Origin: Cladosporium sp. IMV 00045
Taxonomy: Eukaryota; Ascomycota; Dothideomycetes; Cladosporiales; Cladosporiaceae
DNA: 48,449 nt
Assembly (NCBI GenBank): GCA_001931905.2
Contig: MSJI02000607.1
Coordinates: 1 to 48,449 of the forward strand
Reading direction: 5' to 3'
Made by a program: the position numbers and the translations under genes. The notes under the pieces are model-generated. The model did no database searches, was not told the origin of the DNA, and saw only the letters and a program-made list of their open reading frames with translations. Shown here piece by piece: positions 30,955-41,512 of this stretch (its first letter is position 1; each line of letters opens with the position of its first letter).

Positions 30955-32692
30955 GGTCGGTCGGTGTTGGGTCCGGGTCTCGAGCTGTGGTGGTTGTGTG
31001 CTTGCTGGGTGATTGGTAGACTTGGTTTGGGTTGTGTTTCTTGGCTTGAGGGCTGAATGTCGAGGATAGTTTGGTTTGGATTTCACGTGGCCGATGATCT
31101 GGTCGAGGCTGGATTGGCGAGAGAGGGAAGTTTGGTAGCAGTCGGAAGCTTGTAGATAAATAGGTCAATGGGCAGTTGATCAAGTTAGGTCGAAGGGAAA
31201 GGGATCTGTGAGTCAATGGGGGAAGATATTGATATAGTTGGTTCTATCCAAATGTTCTGTAGTCAGAACAGTAGTGATAGCGCAGTTGAAGCCATCGGAG
31301 GCTGCCGATGAGTGACAGGAAGTTTGGAGCAAGATCCGAGGCATCGGGCGTCCATGGTAAATATGTCGAGCTGAGCAGGCTCGTGACAACGAAGATGCCT
31401 GAGATTTGGAGACAAACTTTTGTTGATGTGTACTTTGAGTTGCATAGGACTCTAAAAGGAAGATGCAGCCGCGTGCTACTCCGAGACATCTGCAGGTGAG
31501 ATATGCTGTGCCGTGGAAAGCGGGACGGGTAAGAGATCCATTTCGGCTATGCAGGCACTAGCAGATGCCCCTTATCCGTAAGTGATGATTTTCGTGAGTC
31601 GCCTTGAGTATATATAACGACCCCTAGAGTCTTCGTTTTCCCTGATCGTGTTCCACGTCTGTAGCGCCGACCGGTTTCCATTCCTTCTGAGTAGCGTAGA
31701 CGGGTCTTTGTCCGGTTACGGGAATAAATCGAAGATCAGTGGGGAAGAAGGAGATGAACCGCCGGATGACTCGTGGCCGAGGCTTGTGTATCTGGAGACC
31801 AGTTATATCTGAGCGTGTTATGATTTCCCCTATAGTGCTGTGAAGAGAGTTAATCAAGTCCACATGGACTGGTCTAGTTTTGTGAAGAAAGTTACCTCAG
31901 AAAGGCTAGGAGTGCTGGCCTTCCAGATCGATGATGCCGCCAACGACTCGGGCTGTGAATGACATGCCTGCTGGACCTGCATGCTGCGTAAGTTAATCTG
32001 CGATATGTGTCTAGGTTCCGCCGACAGCACGGTATGCCACTTTAGCACCACGCTCCGTCAAGGCACCGTATGCATGTGATTCGCCGTGTCAGGCACGCGG
32101 CTCCTCTCTCATGCCCGGCAGAAGGTTGGTCGTAGGGAAAGATTGTCGTGCTTGCGAGGACCTGCACTCCACCCGGTATGCCTCCTCCTGGCCACTCAGA
32201 TGCCCTGCCCATTGCGCATCTACAGACTTCAGCAGTGCAGCGTGGCTTTAGCGTAATGATCAGCGCCGGCATCCCAACCCAGCGAACTCCGCGCCTGTTC
32301 GCTCTATCGCTCCGTGCGAGTTGGGCGCTGCGTGTCTCGCTCGTCGTCTAGCTCGCCGCCTTCTTCTTCTTCGCTCCGCCCGACCCTGATCTAAACCAAT
32401 CACTCCTAGGAGGTACCGCTGCTGTTGTTGCTGCCCGCTGGTGTGTGGCACACTCAACTTCTTCGCTGACGATTGTCTCACCCTGCCCGCCTCCCCACGC
32501 CAACCCAACAAATCCCCCAGCCCGGCACATGTCTGCATGAGCCATCCCTACCTCTGTGAACAATCCTGGCCATGCCTCTGTAATGCGCCTCCATTCACCT
32601 TGTTTGCATCCGCGTGAGCAGAGCGCCGCATCACCTGCTTTCCCGCAGCGGGACCCAAGGACCGTCACCATACCCGCTGCAACGATCCGACC
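30955..32692. promoter_or_regulatory. 1.7-kb divergent gap between OHCU decarboxylase and the ADF-H/PH gene
   Basis: Holds two promoters. On the decarboxylase side are AGATAA (31154-31159) and the UaY-type palindrome (31295-31308). Around 31624-31920 on the minus strand is a possible exon pair joined by a good-looking intron (GTAACT to CACAG), discussed as a finding but not accepted as a gene. The 32330-32690 part is CT-rich on the plus strand, consistent with the leader of the plus-strand gene. Confidence 0.55.
31294..31309. promoter_or_regulatory. UaY-type Zn2Cys6 palindrome, TCGG-N6-CCGA
   Basis: The sequence ATCGG-AGGCTG-CCGAT is a 5-bp-arm inverted repeat with a 6-bp spacer. Its core TCGG-N6-CCGA is the published consensus for Aspergillus nidulans UaY, the uric-acid-responsive activator of purine-use genes. 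It lies about 340 bases upstream of the OHCU decarboxylase start, with an AreA-type AGATAA site between them. The identity is exact; binding in this organism is inference. Confidence 0.65.
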
Positions 32693-35600
32693 ATGTCGTT
32701 GAACGGCCTCGATGCGCCGGCAATCAGCGACGCCTACTATGCTGCTATTGTCGAAGCAGGCGGCTGGTTCCTGTTGAAATACACCTCGAGGGATGAAGTC
32801 GAACTGCTGGCTCGTGGCAAGGGCGGTGTCTCCGAGGCGCGCAACGAACTTCTCAAGTACGAGGACAAGTCACCGCTCTACGGCCTCATCGTGTATCGCC
32901 GGCGCAAGGTATTGATCAAATTCATACCCGATGGGACTTCTCGCCTGCTGCAGGGTATGTACATACTAACATTTTCAATGCGCCGTGCTCAGCTGACAAT
33001 TGCGACAGCCAGGACCGCCGTTCACTTCCAGACCGTTGCCGAACGATACGCGCCGTACGAAACCGTCCTCGAAATCACCAATGCCGACGAACTCAGCGAC
33101 ACCTCTCTGGCATCCTCCTTCCCGCTCCACACTGCCTCTCCCGCACTCTCTACAACCCGCCTGGATGAAATCAGCGAAGACGCAGAAGATGGAGGTGCAG
33201 GCGGAGGCGCATCTGCGCCGATAGCTCCAGTGAGGACCAAAAGCAGCACAAGCTCTAAATTTAGTTCTGGCCGATACAAGAGTGAGAGGCGAGTGGATCA
33301 ACTTTTGCGATCACAGCAGCTTCGCCCTGCGAGCCCACTCGGTATAAGCGACGCAACCCCGGAACTTCCGACTTCAGCTACCTCCGGCATCAAACCTTCG
33401 ATATCCCAGTTCTTAGTGTGCGACGACTCTGGAACGCGGTCTGTCACATCACTCACTCCTTCGGGAGCTTCTGTGACGGAGTACGCAGGGTCGATTGCAG
33501 AATCTGATGCCTCGACCGCGAAAGACACGGAGACCATACCCAGTACTGTCGAGCTATACAAAGCCGAAGACCAGCAACAGGCGCCTGACGGCGACCTTAC
33601 ACCTACCGAGTCTGAAGCCCCTATAATCTCACCCAGCATCCGTGAGGCTTCTCCTGAAAGGTCCAGTGAGGCGACTGAACGGCCAATCTCGGGCATTGGA
33701 TCCGACCGCTTGTCACATATGCCAGAACTGTCTGAGCATAAGTCCATTCCTGAGAGACCCAAACCCGATTTTGATGAGCCTTTTGATTTTAGCTACCTAG
33801 AGCCGAAACCAAAGATCAAATTAGGACCTAGACCAGTCGCTGCTACTGCCGACAAACCCAGGAAATCTGCAACAATGGGCACTAGCTTGCTCCCTGCTGG
33901 CTACCGACCTGCAAAGAAACAGGAACAGCAAAGGCCGATTTCTTCAACACCCTCAGCCTTTTCCCAGTCGAACGGCATGGCTGGCATTGCGAATCTGCCC
34001 GTGCCACCACCAATCCCAAATGTGCCCGAGTACAGTCCGAGGCCAGTTTCCAGAGGCAGCGTAAAGAGTATGCCATCTCAGAAGTCCTCGACGATGACAC
34101 CCGATAAGCTTCGGTTGATGAAGGCTGTGGAGTTGAGGAAAAAGCAAATGCGGAAATCGAATTCTTCGGTGCGCAATGTAGTCTCCGCAGACAATGCGCC
34201 CGAGGTTCCCAAGGTCCCACAAGCACCAGAGCCCGAAGTCGTGAACACCGACCAGTCCGTTCCACAGCAAATAGAGGACTCGCCGCATTCTCCCAAACCT
34301 GACTCTGGTGTTGAAATTGAAGAAAATCGCCAAGCGGAGGTTGAATCTCAGGAACAAGAGCACACACTGAGTGACCAGCCAAAGCAAGCAGAATTCCAGG
34401 AAGCGGAACCGGCAGGCTTGCTCACATCGCCCATCACCGAAGAGGAGCACCCGAAGACTGAGCAAATTGCAACATCAGCACCAGAAGAGGTACAAACAAA
34501 CCCCCCAGAAGAAGTCGCGGATTTACAACAGGACGCAGGAGCTGATCTCAATGGCACCGACATTCAGTCAAATCCTGGGCTTGACACTTCTGACGTTTCG
34601 TCTATGCGCACGCCAGATGTCTCAAATGACCAAGCGGAGCACCCCAAGTCCGAAACTCCTGCGCCTGCTGCTGAACAATTGCCCAGCAACGAAGGACCTG
34701 TAGATCAAAATGTTGAGGAGCCAGCGTTCTCGACCTCAGCTATGGAGGACATGATCATGGATGTACCGGATATCGTAACCACCGCTTCATCTCGACCACA
34801 GACCGCGCAGGAACCGACAGGCATACTCGACGACCGCACACCAGAGCCGAGCAGCTTGGAGAGCAGCATCACGCTGGAATCGCTCTCGGACAAGCAAATC
34901 AGCGATCTCGCAAAACGCCGCCGTGGGCTTGTGGACCCTCTATACATTAACGTTGACACGAATCGCAACAGTGTTGCCGAGAGTCTGTCTGACAATGATT
35001 TCCTCGAGGAATTGCAAAGTGCAACCTTCCATGACGCAAGAGAAATGTCCGTGTCTAAATCACCAGGCGCCAGCACTCCTTTCTTCCCACCGCACATGGG
35101 CAGAAATTCATCCCACGATTCGGCAGGCTCACATTCTCGGAGTCCTGTAAAGGAAATTAACATTGCCAATGGTTTGTCCCAAACTGCTGGAGAAGGTTCA
35201 CTGGACCAGCACTTGTGGCAACGTGGTGATCAGGACCGCTCCGTTTCGCCTGATCCTTCTCAGCTTTACTTCGGCGAGCGCTCACACCTCTCATCAAATG
35301 GACGTCAAAGCCCAGCTCAGTCACTGAAGAGGAACGTGAGCTCTGGAATCACGCGCCGCATCCAAGCACTCAACGAACTCTCAAGCAGGGAGACCAGCCC
35401 TGTCCCTGTGCACATCCCCACGAGGACCATGTCCCCGGACCAAGGACAAGTATTCTTTGCTAATGACCGCAAACCGAGTATGCGCGCTCCTCACGTTCGC
35501 ACTGGCTCCTCGCTTAGAGTACGCCCACACGTTGATCGCATTGGGTCAAGTAACAGCGGCCTGCAGCAGCCTGAAATCACACCAGTCTGGAACACTTCTC

Positions 35601-36569
35601 AAGATGCCACCAGCAACCGCGACTCTGTCTCAGTGAAGGCTCGCATTGTACGCCCTACTACTGCCGCCAGCGCTGAAAACGGGACCGACAGTCCAGTCAA
35701 CCTCCACGAATCCCAAATCGAGATCAACCACCTCCGCGGCACCCCTACGCCGACTTCCGTTTCACAAGCTTTTCTCCCACCGATGCCCTCTGTACCTGCC
35801 GACCCACCATCTCCTGAACTCCGTTCTCATTCTCTACGCCGAAAGTCGTTCGGTCGCTCCAAAACCTCGACCCCAGGGCCTACTCCCGCCAATGACGAAA
35901 TACGCTCTGGTTCAGCGTCAACCCTGTCGACTGAGGAGCAGACTGGCAGCCGTACCAGCCGCTTCTTCAAGCGCATGAGCAACTTCGGAAGCACTGCTTC
36001 GAAACGACGCTCTCTTGCCGGACCCGGTGTCGCAGCCATTATGAGCCCACAACCAGAAGCATCCGCTTCGAGGTCAGGCAGCCAGACCAACAATGCCCCT
36101 GCACCAGTCGATCGTGACACCCCTCCAGCGGTCCAAGTAGGCGACCTGAACATCCAGTTCCCAGACACCCTAGTAAGTCTCTGCTCCACACAAACAATCC
36201 AACAAAACTTCCGATACTGATCGCAATCCCGCCCTCCAGCTCTGGAAACGGCGCTGGCTCTCGCTCGACGAATTCGGCTACCTACACCTCTCACCCCCGA
36301 CGAGCCAACAACCTCACCTCTCCCAAGGGCGGCCCGGCAAGAAATTCCACCTCTCCGATTTCAAGGCCCCCTACGCTCCCGACCTCGACCGTCAAGAACT
36401 GCCGCACAGCGTCTGCCTCGAATTCACCAGCGTGCCGCGCGAGGACGACGCGGACGCTTTTGCTGGAGGTGTTCTGCAAGTCGCGTGCGAGGACGCCATG
36501 GGTCAGAGACATGTTCTGAGGCTTTTGGGCGGGTACTGGAAGAGTTGGGTTACTCCGGAGTCGAAGTGA
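32693..36569 (+). CDS. Large ADF-H (coactosin-like) and PH domain protein
   Basis: Three exons: 32693-32954, 33009-36172 and 36240-36569, giving 1251 residues. Residues 1-140 resemble an ADF-H/coactosin fold (G-G-W-F-L-L-K-Y, S-P-L-Y-G-L-I-V-Y-R-R-R, S-R-L-L-Q-A-R-T-A-V-H-F-Q), a fold that commonly binds actin filaments. Residues about 150-1140 are disordered: S/P/E-rich, with a short proline-rich stretch (P-V-P-P-P-I-P) and many S-P and T-P sites. The last exon encodes a PH-like domain starting L-W-K-R-R-W-L-S-L-D and ending with G-Y-W-K-S-W-V, a likely membrane or protein contact module. The first intron is a stop-free 54-mer (GTATGT, TACTAAC, CAG); removing it keeps the ADF-H core continuous. 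A role linking actin to membranes is inference from the domains; the family is common in filamentous fungi but not well named. Confidence 0.85.
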
Positions 36570-37013
36570 GAGCCTCCCTCTCGATCCTTTCAAGTCCTTT
36601 CTTTTTCTTTTTCTTTGGATGAACTTTACTTCTGTGTTGTTGTTTCTATTTCACACCTTGCTCCCATGATCTGGGACATACTACGACAACTTTTCCTTTC
36701 TTTTCTTTTCTTTTTTTGGAGACCCCACGGAGCGAACACGCGTCCCTTTTGTCTTGGAAAAACTGTTGATGTACATATGGCGAGGTTGTTGTTGGTGATA
36801 AATGAACGGCGAGGGGTTGGAGATGATACGTAGGCTGTGTTGTGTGCGAATATAGGAGGACGAGCTTAGCGACAGAGAAGAATGAATCGATAATAGTAAA
36901 CTCTTCTGTCATTTCCTTCGAAGCGTTTCTATATCTCCGCACCATCGCCCTCGTCGAGAAACCAAAGACAGCCCTACATACATACAGACACAACCCCGCA
37001 GTCTCTCCACCCC
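36570..37013. other. Convergent 3' region between ADF-H/PH and PL26 genes
   Basis: Both genes end here. A CTTTTC pyrimidine tract lies at about 36690-36717. No gene or structured element is supported. Confidence 0.55.
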
Positions 37014-39776
37014 CTACCCCCCAAGCGACTCCGGCAGCGCACCAGGCACATACGCCAAATTAACAATCGCCGCCAGTCCATAATTCGCCGCCTCATTCGT
37101 CGAAATCCACGCCGCCTCATCAACCGGCGCCAGAACCTCACTCCCGTTAAATCTCACCGTCTCCCACTCGGACTCCGTCTCCAGCCCATCAGCGTTAAAC
37201 TCGCTCCAAGCGCGCTCGGCGTACGTCTCATTCCCCGTAAGATAAAACGCATGCGCCAGCAGACGCGAATGGTCCTGGCGCAGCGAGGCCAGCCGCGTCC
37301 AGTTCTCGCCGTATCGCGCTGTTTGCTCCTGCGCTGGCGCGCGGTAGTAGTAGCAGTAGTCGAGCCAGGCTTGTTGGAAACCTGCGGGGAGGTCTTCGGC
37401 GTACTGCTCGATGAGCTCGGCGACGACTTCCATGAGCCCGAAAGCGCCGCTCAGGTGGGAGATAGCGACGATGCCTTCGTTGGAGGGGTCGGTGGGGGGT
37501 GGGGCGAGGGTGCCGTTGGAGCTGCTGTACAGACCCGAGCCGGTTACGAAGCCGTTTTTAAGAGACGCGATGCCAACGAGCGTGTTGGTTAGTTTGCTCT
37601 TGGCTTCTTCCCACCTGGGACCGCGGCGCTCCCATTCCAGGAGCCACGAGGCTGCGAGCCCGGACCAGTCGGTTCCCAGACCGATGGTGGCGGGCTCGCC
37701 GGGCGCGGGCTCCCAGCCGTCAGTGCGCACTTTGCGGTTGGGGTCGAGGCGCTCGTAGGTCTTGTCGGTGTCGAGAGTTTCCTGCACGAGGTCGCCGACG
37801 CGCTCGTCGCCGCCGGACACGAAGTAGAAGATTTTGCGGTACTGCGCGGTGGAAATGCGAGCTTGCTTCGCGCTGTCGCCCCAGTGCTGCACGCCGTGGC
37901 GCGTGCCCAGCCCTTTCCAGTCGCCGATGTGGTAGACGTCGACTTCGCCCGTGTGCCGCGTCATGGCTTCGGAGAAGCGGTAGACGTCTTTGTCGCCGGT
38001 GCGCAGGAACTGCGGCCAGAAGAAGAGGTCGGGGGATAGTTCGGAGTTGTCCCACGCGTAGCCGCCGATGTCGTAGCGCCATTGGTGGCGGTCGACGTCG
38101 TAGGTGTGCATGAAGTCGCCGTAGTCGAAGAAGCCGTACCATCTTCGCTGTGCAACCTGGTTCTGGTAGAACTTGGCGAGGAACTCGAGGTTGCTTTCGA
38201 TCCTTGATGAGAGACCGGAGTCGGAGGATGGAGGTGCCCACCATGTACCGGCTGCTTTGGTTTCGTGGACATACTCGGGGTCCGCGTAAAGCACGGGCGG
38301 GCTGTCGGTGTGCTCAATCAAGGCGGACAATTGATCTTGTGGGGGCGTCTGGTCAAACGCATAGATGAACAACTCATTCGTGCGGGCGATGCCGTACGGC
38401 GTGTCAAAGCCATCTTCCCAGTCTTCGTAGGTAATTTCAAGAGCATCAAGTTGATCATCATAAGTCTCTTGCCCCAGACCATCGTGGTAAGGACGCAGAT
38501 CGAGTGGTGGTGCATCTGGGCTGTACAGCCAGACAGTAACCTGACCGGCGTCTGATGCCGCATTCCTGATATCCAAGCCTACAGGGTAGTGCTTCCAGAA
38601 GTTGCGAAGACCAACAGCCAGACCGCCCTGAGTCGCGCCTCCCAGGTAGGCCAGACCACCGGAGCGAGTTGACCCTTGGATGTTCACCCAGCTCTGGCCA
38701 GGCTTGGTTCGCTTTTTGAGTGTAAAGCCGTCTGGCGAGAGCTGAGAGAGGGAGTAGTCATTCCAATCTGGGATCCAGTGAAGGCGGCTCGAGACTCTTG
38801 TGTCCCAAGTGTCGGTGCTAGGTGTTTCTTCGCCTTTGAACTGGGCAGCCCTGACTTCCTCGCCGGGATCTCTGCGGAGGCCAGTAATGCCTTTGACAGC
38901 TTCGCTGAGCAATCCACCGTCAACTCCTGCAAGTCGAACATGACGGTTGTAGAGTTCTTCATCAGCCAATGGTACGTCAAATCGGACGCCAACGCCAGTG
39001 ATGAAGTCTTCGTTCGATTGGCCGTCGAACTCTAAGGTGTGTATAACTCGGATGGCATCGGAGTTGGCATACAGATAGAAACGAAGCACGAACGGAAGCC
39101 AGTCATCGTAGGTGCTCCCTTCAGAAACCTGGTGCGTTCCGCTGACTGTTACGAGAGCACGGACTGGGCCACTGTTAGAGACAGTAACGTTGTCGATGCT
39201 GCTCTCAAAGTTGAGGTATTCAATCGAGGAGTTGCCTCTGTTCTCGATGTCATCGGTGACACCAGTTTGCGAGTGAAGAACGAGCTTGCCGTTCTGCCCG
39301 ACAATCTTGCCACTTGAAGTCTCGATCTTACCGATCAGGTTGCTGCCAGTGCGCGGGAAAGAAACCGTGATCTTGCCAGTGTTCACGGTGACTTCGTCTT
39401 CGGAAGTTGAAGTCGTGAGACCGGTAGGCTGAGACGTGTTACCGCTGCCGGAGGAGGCAGTGATTACATATTGGTCTGCCGGGGTTTCTGCTGGAGGAAT
39501 GGCGTGCGCACTCCATTTGATTGATCCATCGTTCCAGTAAGCTGTGATCCACGACTGCAAAGCATTGCCGCCAGAAATGGCAAAGTTGGTGCCGTTGGGG
39601 AAGAACCTGCCACGAGCCCACGGGAGGCCAAAGGTGGTACCAGATGTGTATGCCGGTGCTGAGCCATCGATCCAGTGAACATTGACTTCTTCCGAAGAGC
39701 TGTTTTGAAACTGCTGTGCACTGCTGCCTTGAAGAAGGGCAGCAGTTGCAAGCAAAGCCCCAAGAAATCGAGCCAT
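37014..39776 (-). CDS. Secreted PL26 exo-rhamnogalacturonan lyase (PcRGLX-like)
   Basis: Expected to cleave the rhamnogalacturonan-I backbone of pectin from its end by beta-elimination, outside the cell. Single exon, 920 residues. A clear signal peptide covers residues 1-20 (A-R-F, then Ala/Leu core, cut after S-S-A). The order fits the PcRGLX family: an N-terminal RIFT-barrel-like domain (about 28-300), a central beta-sandwich (about 300-480) and a C-terminal alpha/alpha toroid with aromatic blocks such as R-R-W-Y-G-F-F-D-Y-G-D-F and D-I-G-G-Y-A-W-D-N. Several N-x-S/T glycosylation sites are present. The family assignment is by eye from domain pattern and length (Penicillium PcRGLX is the type member). 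The promoter has a TATA element and an inverted repeat close to the ATG, suggesting an inducible gene. Confidence 0.9.
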   Translation of the reverse strand: MARFLGALLATAALLQGSSAQQFQNSSSEEVNVHWIDGSAPAYTSGTTFGLPWARGRFFPNGTNFAISGGNALQSWITAYWNDGSIKWSAHAIPPAETPADQYVITASSGSGNTSQPTGLTTSTSEDEVTVNTGKITVSFPRTGSNLIGKIETSSGKIVGQNGKLVLHSQTGVTDDIENRGNSSIEYLNFESSIDNVTVSNSGPVRALVTVSGTHQVSEGSTYDDWLPFVLRFYLYANSDAIRVIHTLEFDGQSNEDFITGVGVRFDVPLADEELYNRHVRLAGVDGGLLSEAVKGITGLRRDPGEEVRAAQFKGEETPSTDTWDTRVSSRLHWIPDWNDYSLSQLSPDGFTLKKRTKPGQSWVNIQGSTRSGGLAYLGGATQGGLAVGLRNFWKHYPVGLDIRNAASDAGQVTVWLYSPDAPPLDLRPYHDGLGQETYDDQLDALEITYEDWEDGFDTPYGIARTNELFIYAFDQTPPQDQLSALIEHTDSPPVLYADPEYVHETKAAGTWWAPPSSDSGLSSRIESNLEFLAKFYQNQVAQRRWYGFFDYGDFMHTYDVDRHQWRYDIGGYAWDNSELSPDLFFWPQFLRTGDKDVYRFSEAMTRHTGEVDVYHIGDWKGLGTRHGVQHWGDSAKQARISTAQYRKIFYFVSGGDERVGDLVQETLDTDKTYERLDPNRKVRTDGWEPAPGEPATIGLGTDWSGLAASWLLEWERRGPRWEEAKSKLTNTLVGIASLKNGFVTGSGLYSSSNGTLAPPPTDPSNEGIVAISHLSGAFGLMEVVAELIEQYAEDLPAGFQQAWLDYCYYYRAPAQEQTARYGENWTRLASLRQDHSRLLAHAFYLTGNETYAERAWSEFNADGLETESEWETVRFNGSEVLAPVDEAAWISTNEAANYGLAAIVNLAYVPGALPESLGG

Positions 39777-40589
39777 ATCCGGATGACAAAGAGAGGTCTC
39801 TGCTCTGGAGACTGCAGGATGAGGACCTGCAGTCTGTCTTTTTATATCAAATCATATCACACCTTAGTTTTACATCTACCTGCATCCAATTCAAAAGCAT
39901 GATTTCATTTTACCGGATGGGACACTCATTCCCCTCACGCGTGACAAGACGTGGCAATGGCGCTATGCCAACTATAGTGCTGGCCCTACATTGTATCGAG
40001 AAGGTCGCGAACTATAGTCTGTTTAATTTCGCTTTGATGCCCTCTTTGGCCAAGAGTATGCAAGGCCGCGGGCTCTGCCTTTACCGGAAAAGATGTGCTG
40101 TTCGTCGGGTGGAGATGGAGCGAAATAGCGCTGGAGCTCGGTACAACGTGTCCGTTGCAATTCATAGTTTGCCGGCGGGGATGAATATGCAGGAGGATGT
40201 ATTGGCAATTTTGCGCCAATGGAAAGTCATGTTGATGGTATTGGAAGTGTGATGAAGGTCGCGTCTCGTCAGAAGAAGTAGCGATGGCGGCATAGAGCTG
40301 TTGTGGAGCCTCAATTTCTCCGAGATGACAATGACGATGTAACATGCCTCGCTACGACTTCACTTCCTTGACATCACTTCCCATGCTTCGGAAATCCTAT
40401 TGCTTTCGCTTCGGATATCCAATACGTCGGCAAACTTGTATGAGCGAATCCTGTCGCTATCAATCTAGTTTAAACCCTTTGGTCTCCAACAAAGTGCCCT
40501 CCAATTGCATTCCTTACCCTTCCACGATTCTCCAACAGAAGTGCAAAATGCCCGAGCAATTCAAAATGTGTAAGATCCATCATAAATGC
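39777..40589. promoter_or_regulatory. PL26 promoter and BTB gene 3' region
   Basis: The left part is the PL26 promoter: TATAAAAA on the minus strand at about 39838-39845 and a perfect inverted repeat at 39809-39835. A GCGGGG word near 40172 fits the CreA consensus SYGGRG, but single sites are weak evidence. The remainder is AT-rich and without a supported gene. Confidence 0.55.
39809..39835. repeat. Perfect 10-bp inverted repeat in the PL26 5' region
   Basis: Arms AGACTGCAGG (39809-39818) and CCTGCAGTCT (39826-39835) are exact reverse complements around a 7-base centre. The repeat lies 33-59 bases before the PL26 ATG and just downstream of its TATAAAAA box in the direction of transcription, so it is at or just after the likely start site. 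It could be an operator for a dimeric regulator or a stable hairpin in the mRNA leader. Confidence 0.7.
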
Positions 40590-41266
40590 TCATTCCTTCA
40601 CTAACAGATCCCTGAGACTCTTTTTATCCCATTCTGACTTTTCGTTTCCCACTTCACTGCCTACGCACATAGCATATGTGATGTCCCTGAAGAACTCCGC
40701 TTTGTGATCAAGGCCAGACTTTCTAAAATCCTCTCGGAACCAGATGAAGCTGCTTGGCTCGAGCATGAGGTCGCTGGAGATCTGTCGGACCAATGCTTTT
40801 TGTAAAGGTACGAATCGTGTCCCGCCACTATATGCCTCCTGCACTGCGCTCGTGTCCACAGGCTTATCGCGCAAGTCCTGGACAAACTTGCGCATCACGC
40901 AGTTCTGGAAGGAAGGAATTTCGTTATCTTGCGCCAAACTTCCATGCCTGGACCAAGACTGTCTGGGAGCCATCCACCAAGGTGCGGTTGACGAGCCAGC
41001 TCAAGAAAATTCGCAAAACTTCGTATTCCGTGCCGTTGAGACAAGTTTGGGCCGTGCAGAAATCTGCCAGCTTCTTGGAGACACCTGCGATCAGAGTTTG
41101 TTGAACGTAGAATGGCGGGTGGTCGCCGGCAGCGTAGACTTTCAGGGGTGTACTATCATGGTGTAGTCCGCTATGAGTTTGGTCAGAATCGTACCTCATG
41201 TTGAAAAGTACAGTGTCTATTCACTTACTCAACGAGCGCTTCGTCTTTTTGAGAGTTGATCGACAT
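40590..41266 (-). pseudogene. BTB/POZ domain gene with an apparent frameshift
   Basis: Exon 41266-41229 (M-S-I-N-S-Q-K-D-E) joins 41170 across a 58-bp intron (GTAAGT, TAG acceptor), phase 2. The frame continues through a fungal BTB pattern: K-V-Y-x(6)-P-F-Y-V, a T-E-Y-E-V-L-R-I-F-L-S-W-L core, then L-V-Q-A-W-K-F-G. It stops at about 40924. The rest of the family pattern (I-P-S-F-Q-N-C-V-M-R-K-F, then V-D-T-S-A-V-Q-E-A-Y and a 60-residue tail) lies immediately after it in another frame, ending at 40590. The switch falls in the short repeat GCGC (40931-40934); loss of one GC unit would explain it. No 40-bp-plus intron with sensible phase bridges the two. It is either a recent pseudogene or a sequencing error. 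These small BTB proteins are numerous in filamentous fungi and mostly uncharacterised. Confidence 0.6.
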
Positions 41267-41512
41267 TGTAAGATAGTGTGTATCGTGACGTTCGTCTCTG
41301 GTTGTCGAATGTGTGTGGTCTAGAAGATTGGAAGACCGCTGTGATCGAGCCACCGTCGTGCCCTGTGGCGCCATTCAGTGAGCCAGCAAGGCCTCATGAT
41401 CAAATCATCGCCTTCACTCAGGTGCTGCAACTGCACTGTGTCGACTCGCTCTCATGTGACATGATCATCAGCGCCTCACTTACAGCCAAATGATAGGCTC
41501 CCTAATGAAGCT

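Noticed and set aside
31854..32051. Minus-strand open frame of 65 codons in the OHCU upstream gap
   Set aside because: No family resemblance; splicing it in phase to the next candidate exon leads to a stop within about 34 codons.
40931..40965. A 35-base GT-AG segment that might be an intron rescuing the BTB frame
   Set aside because: It is shorter than any other intron in the window (minimum 53) and its reading phase does not match on the two sides.
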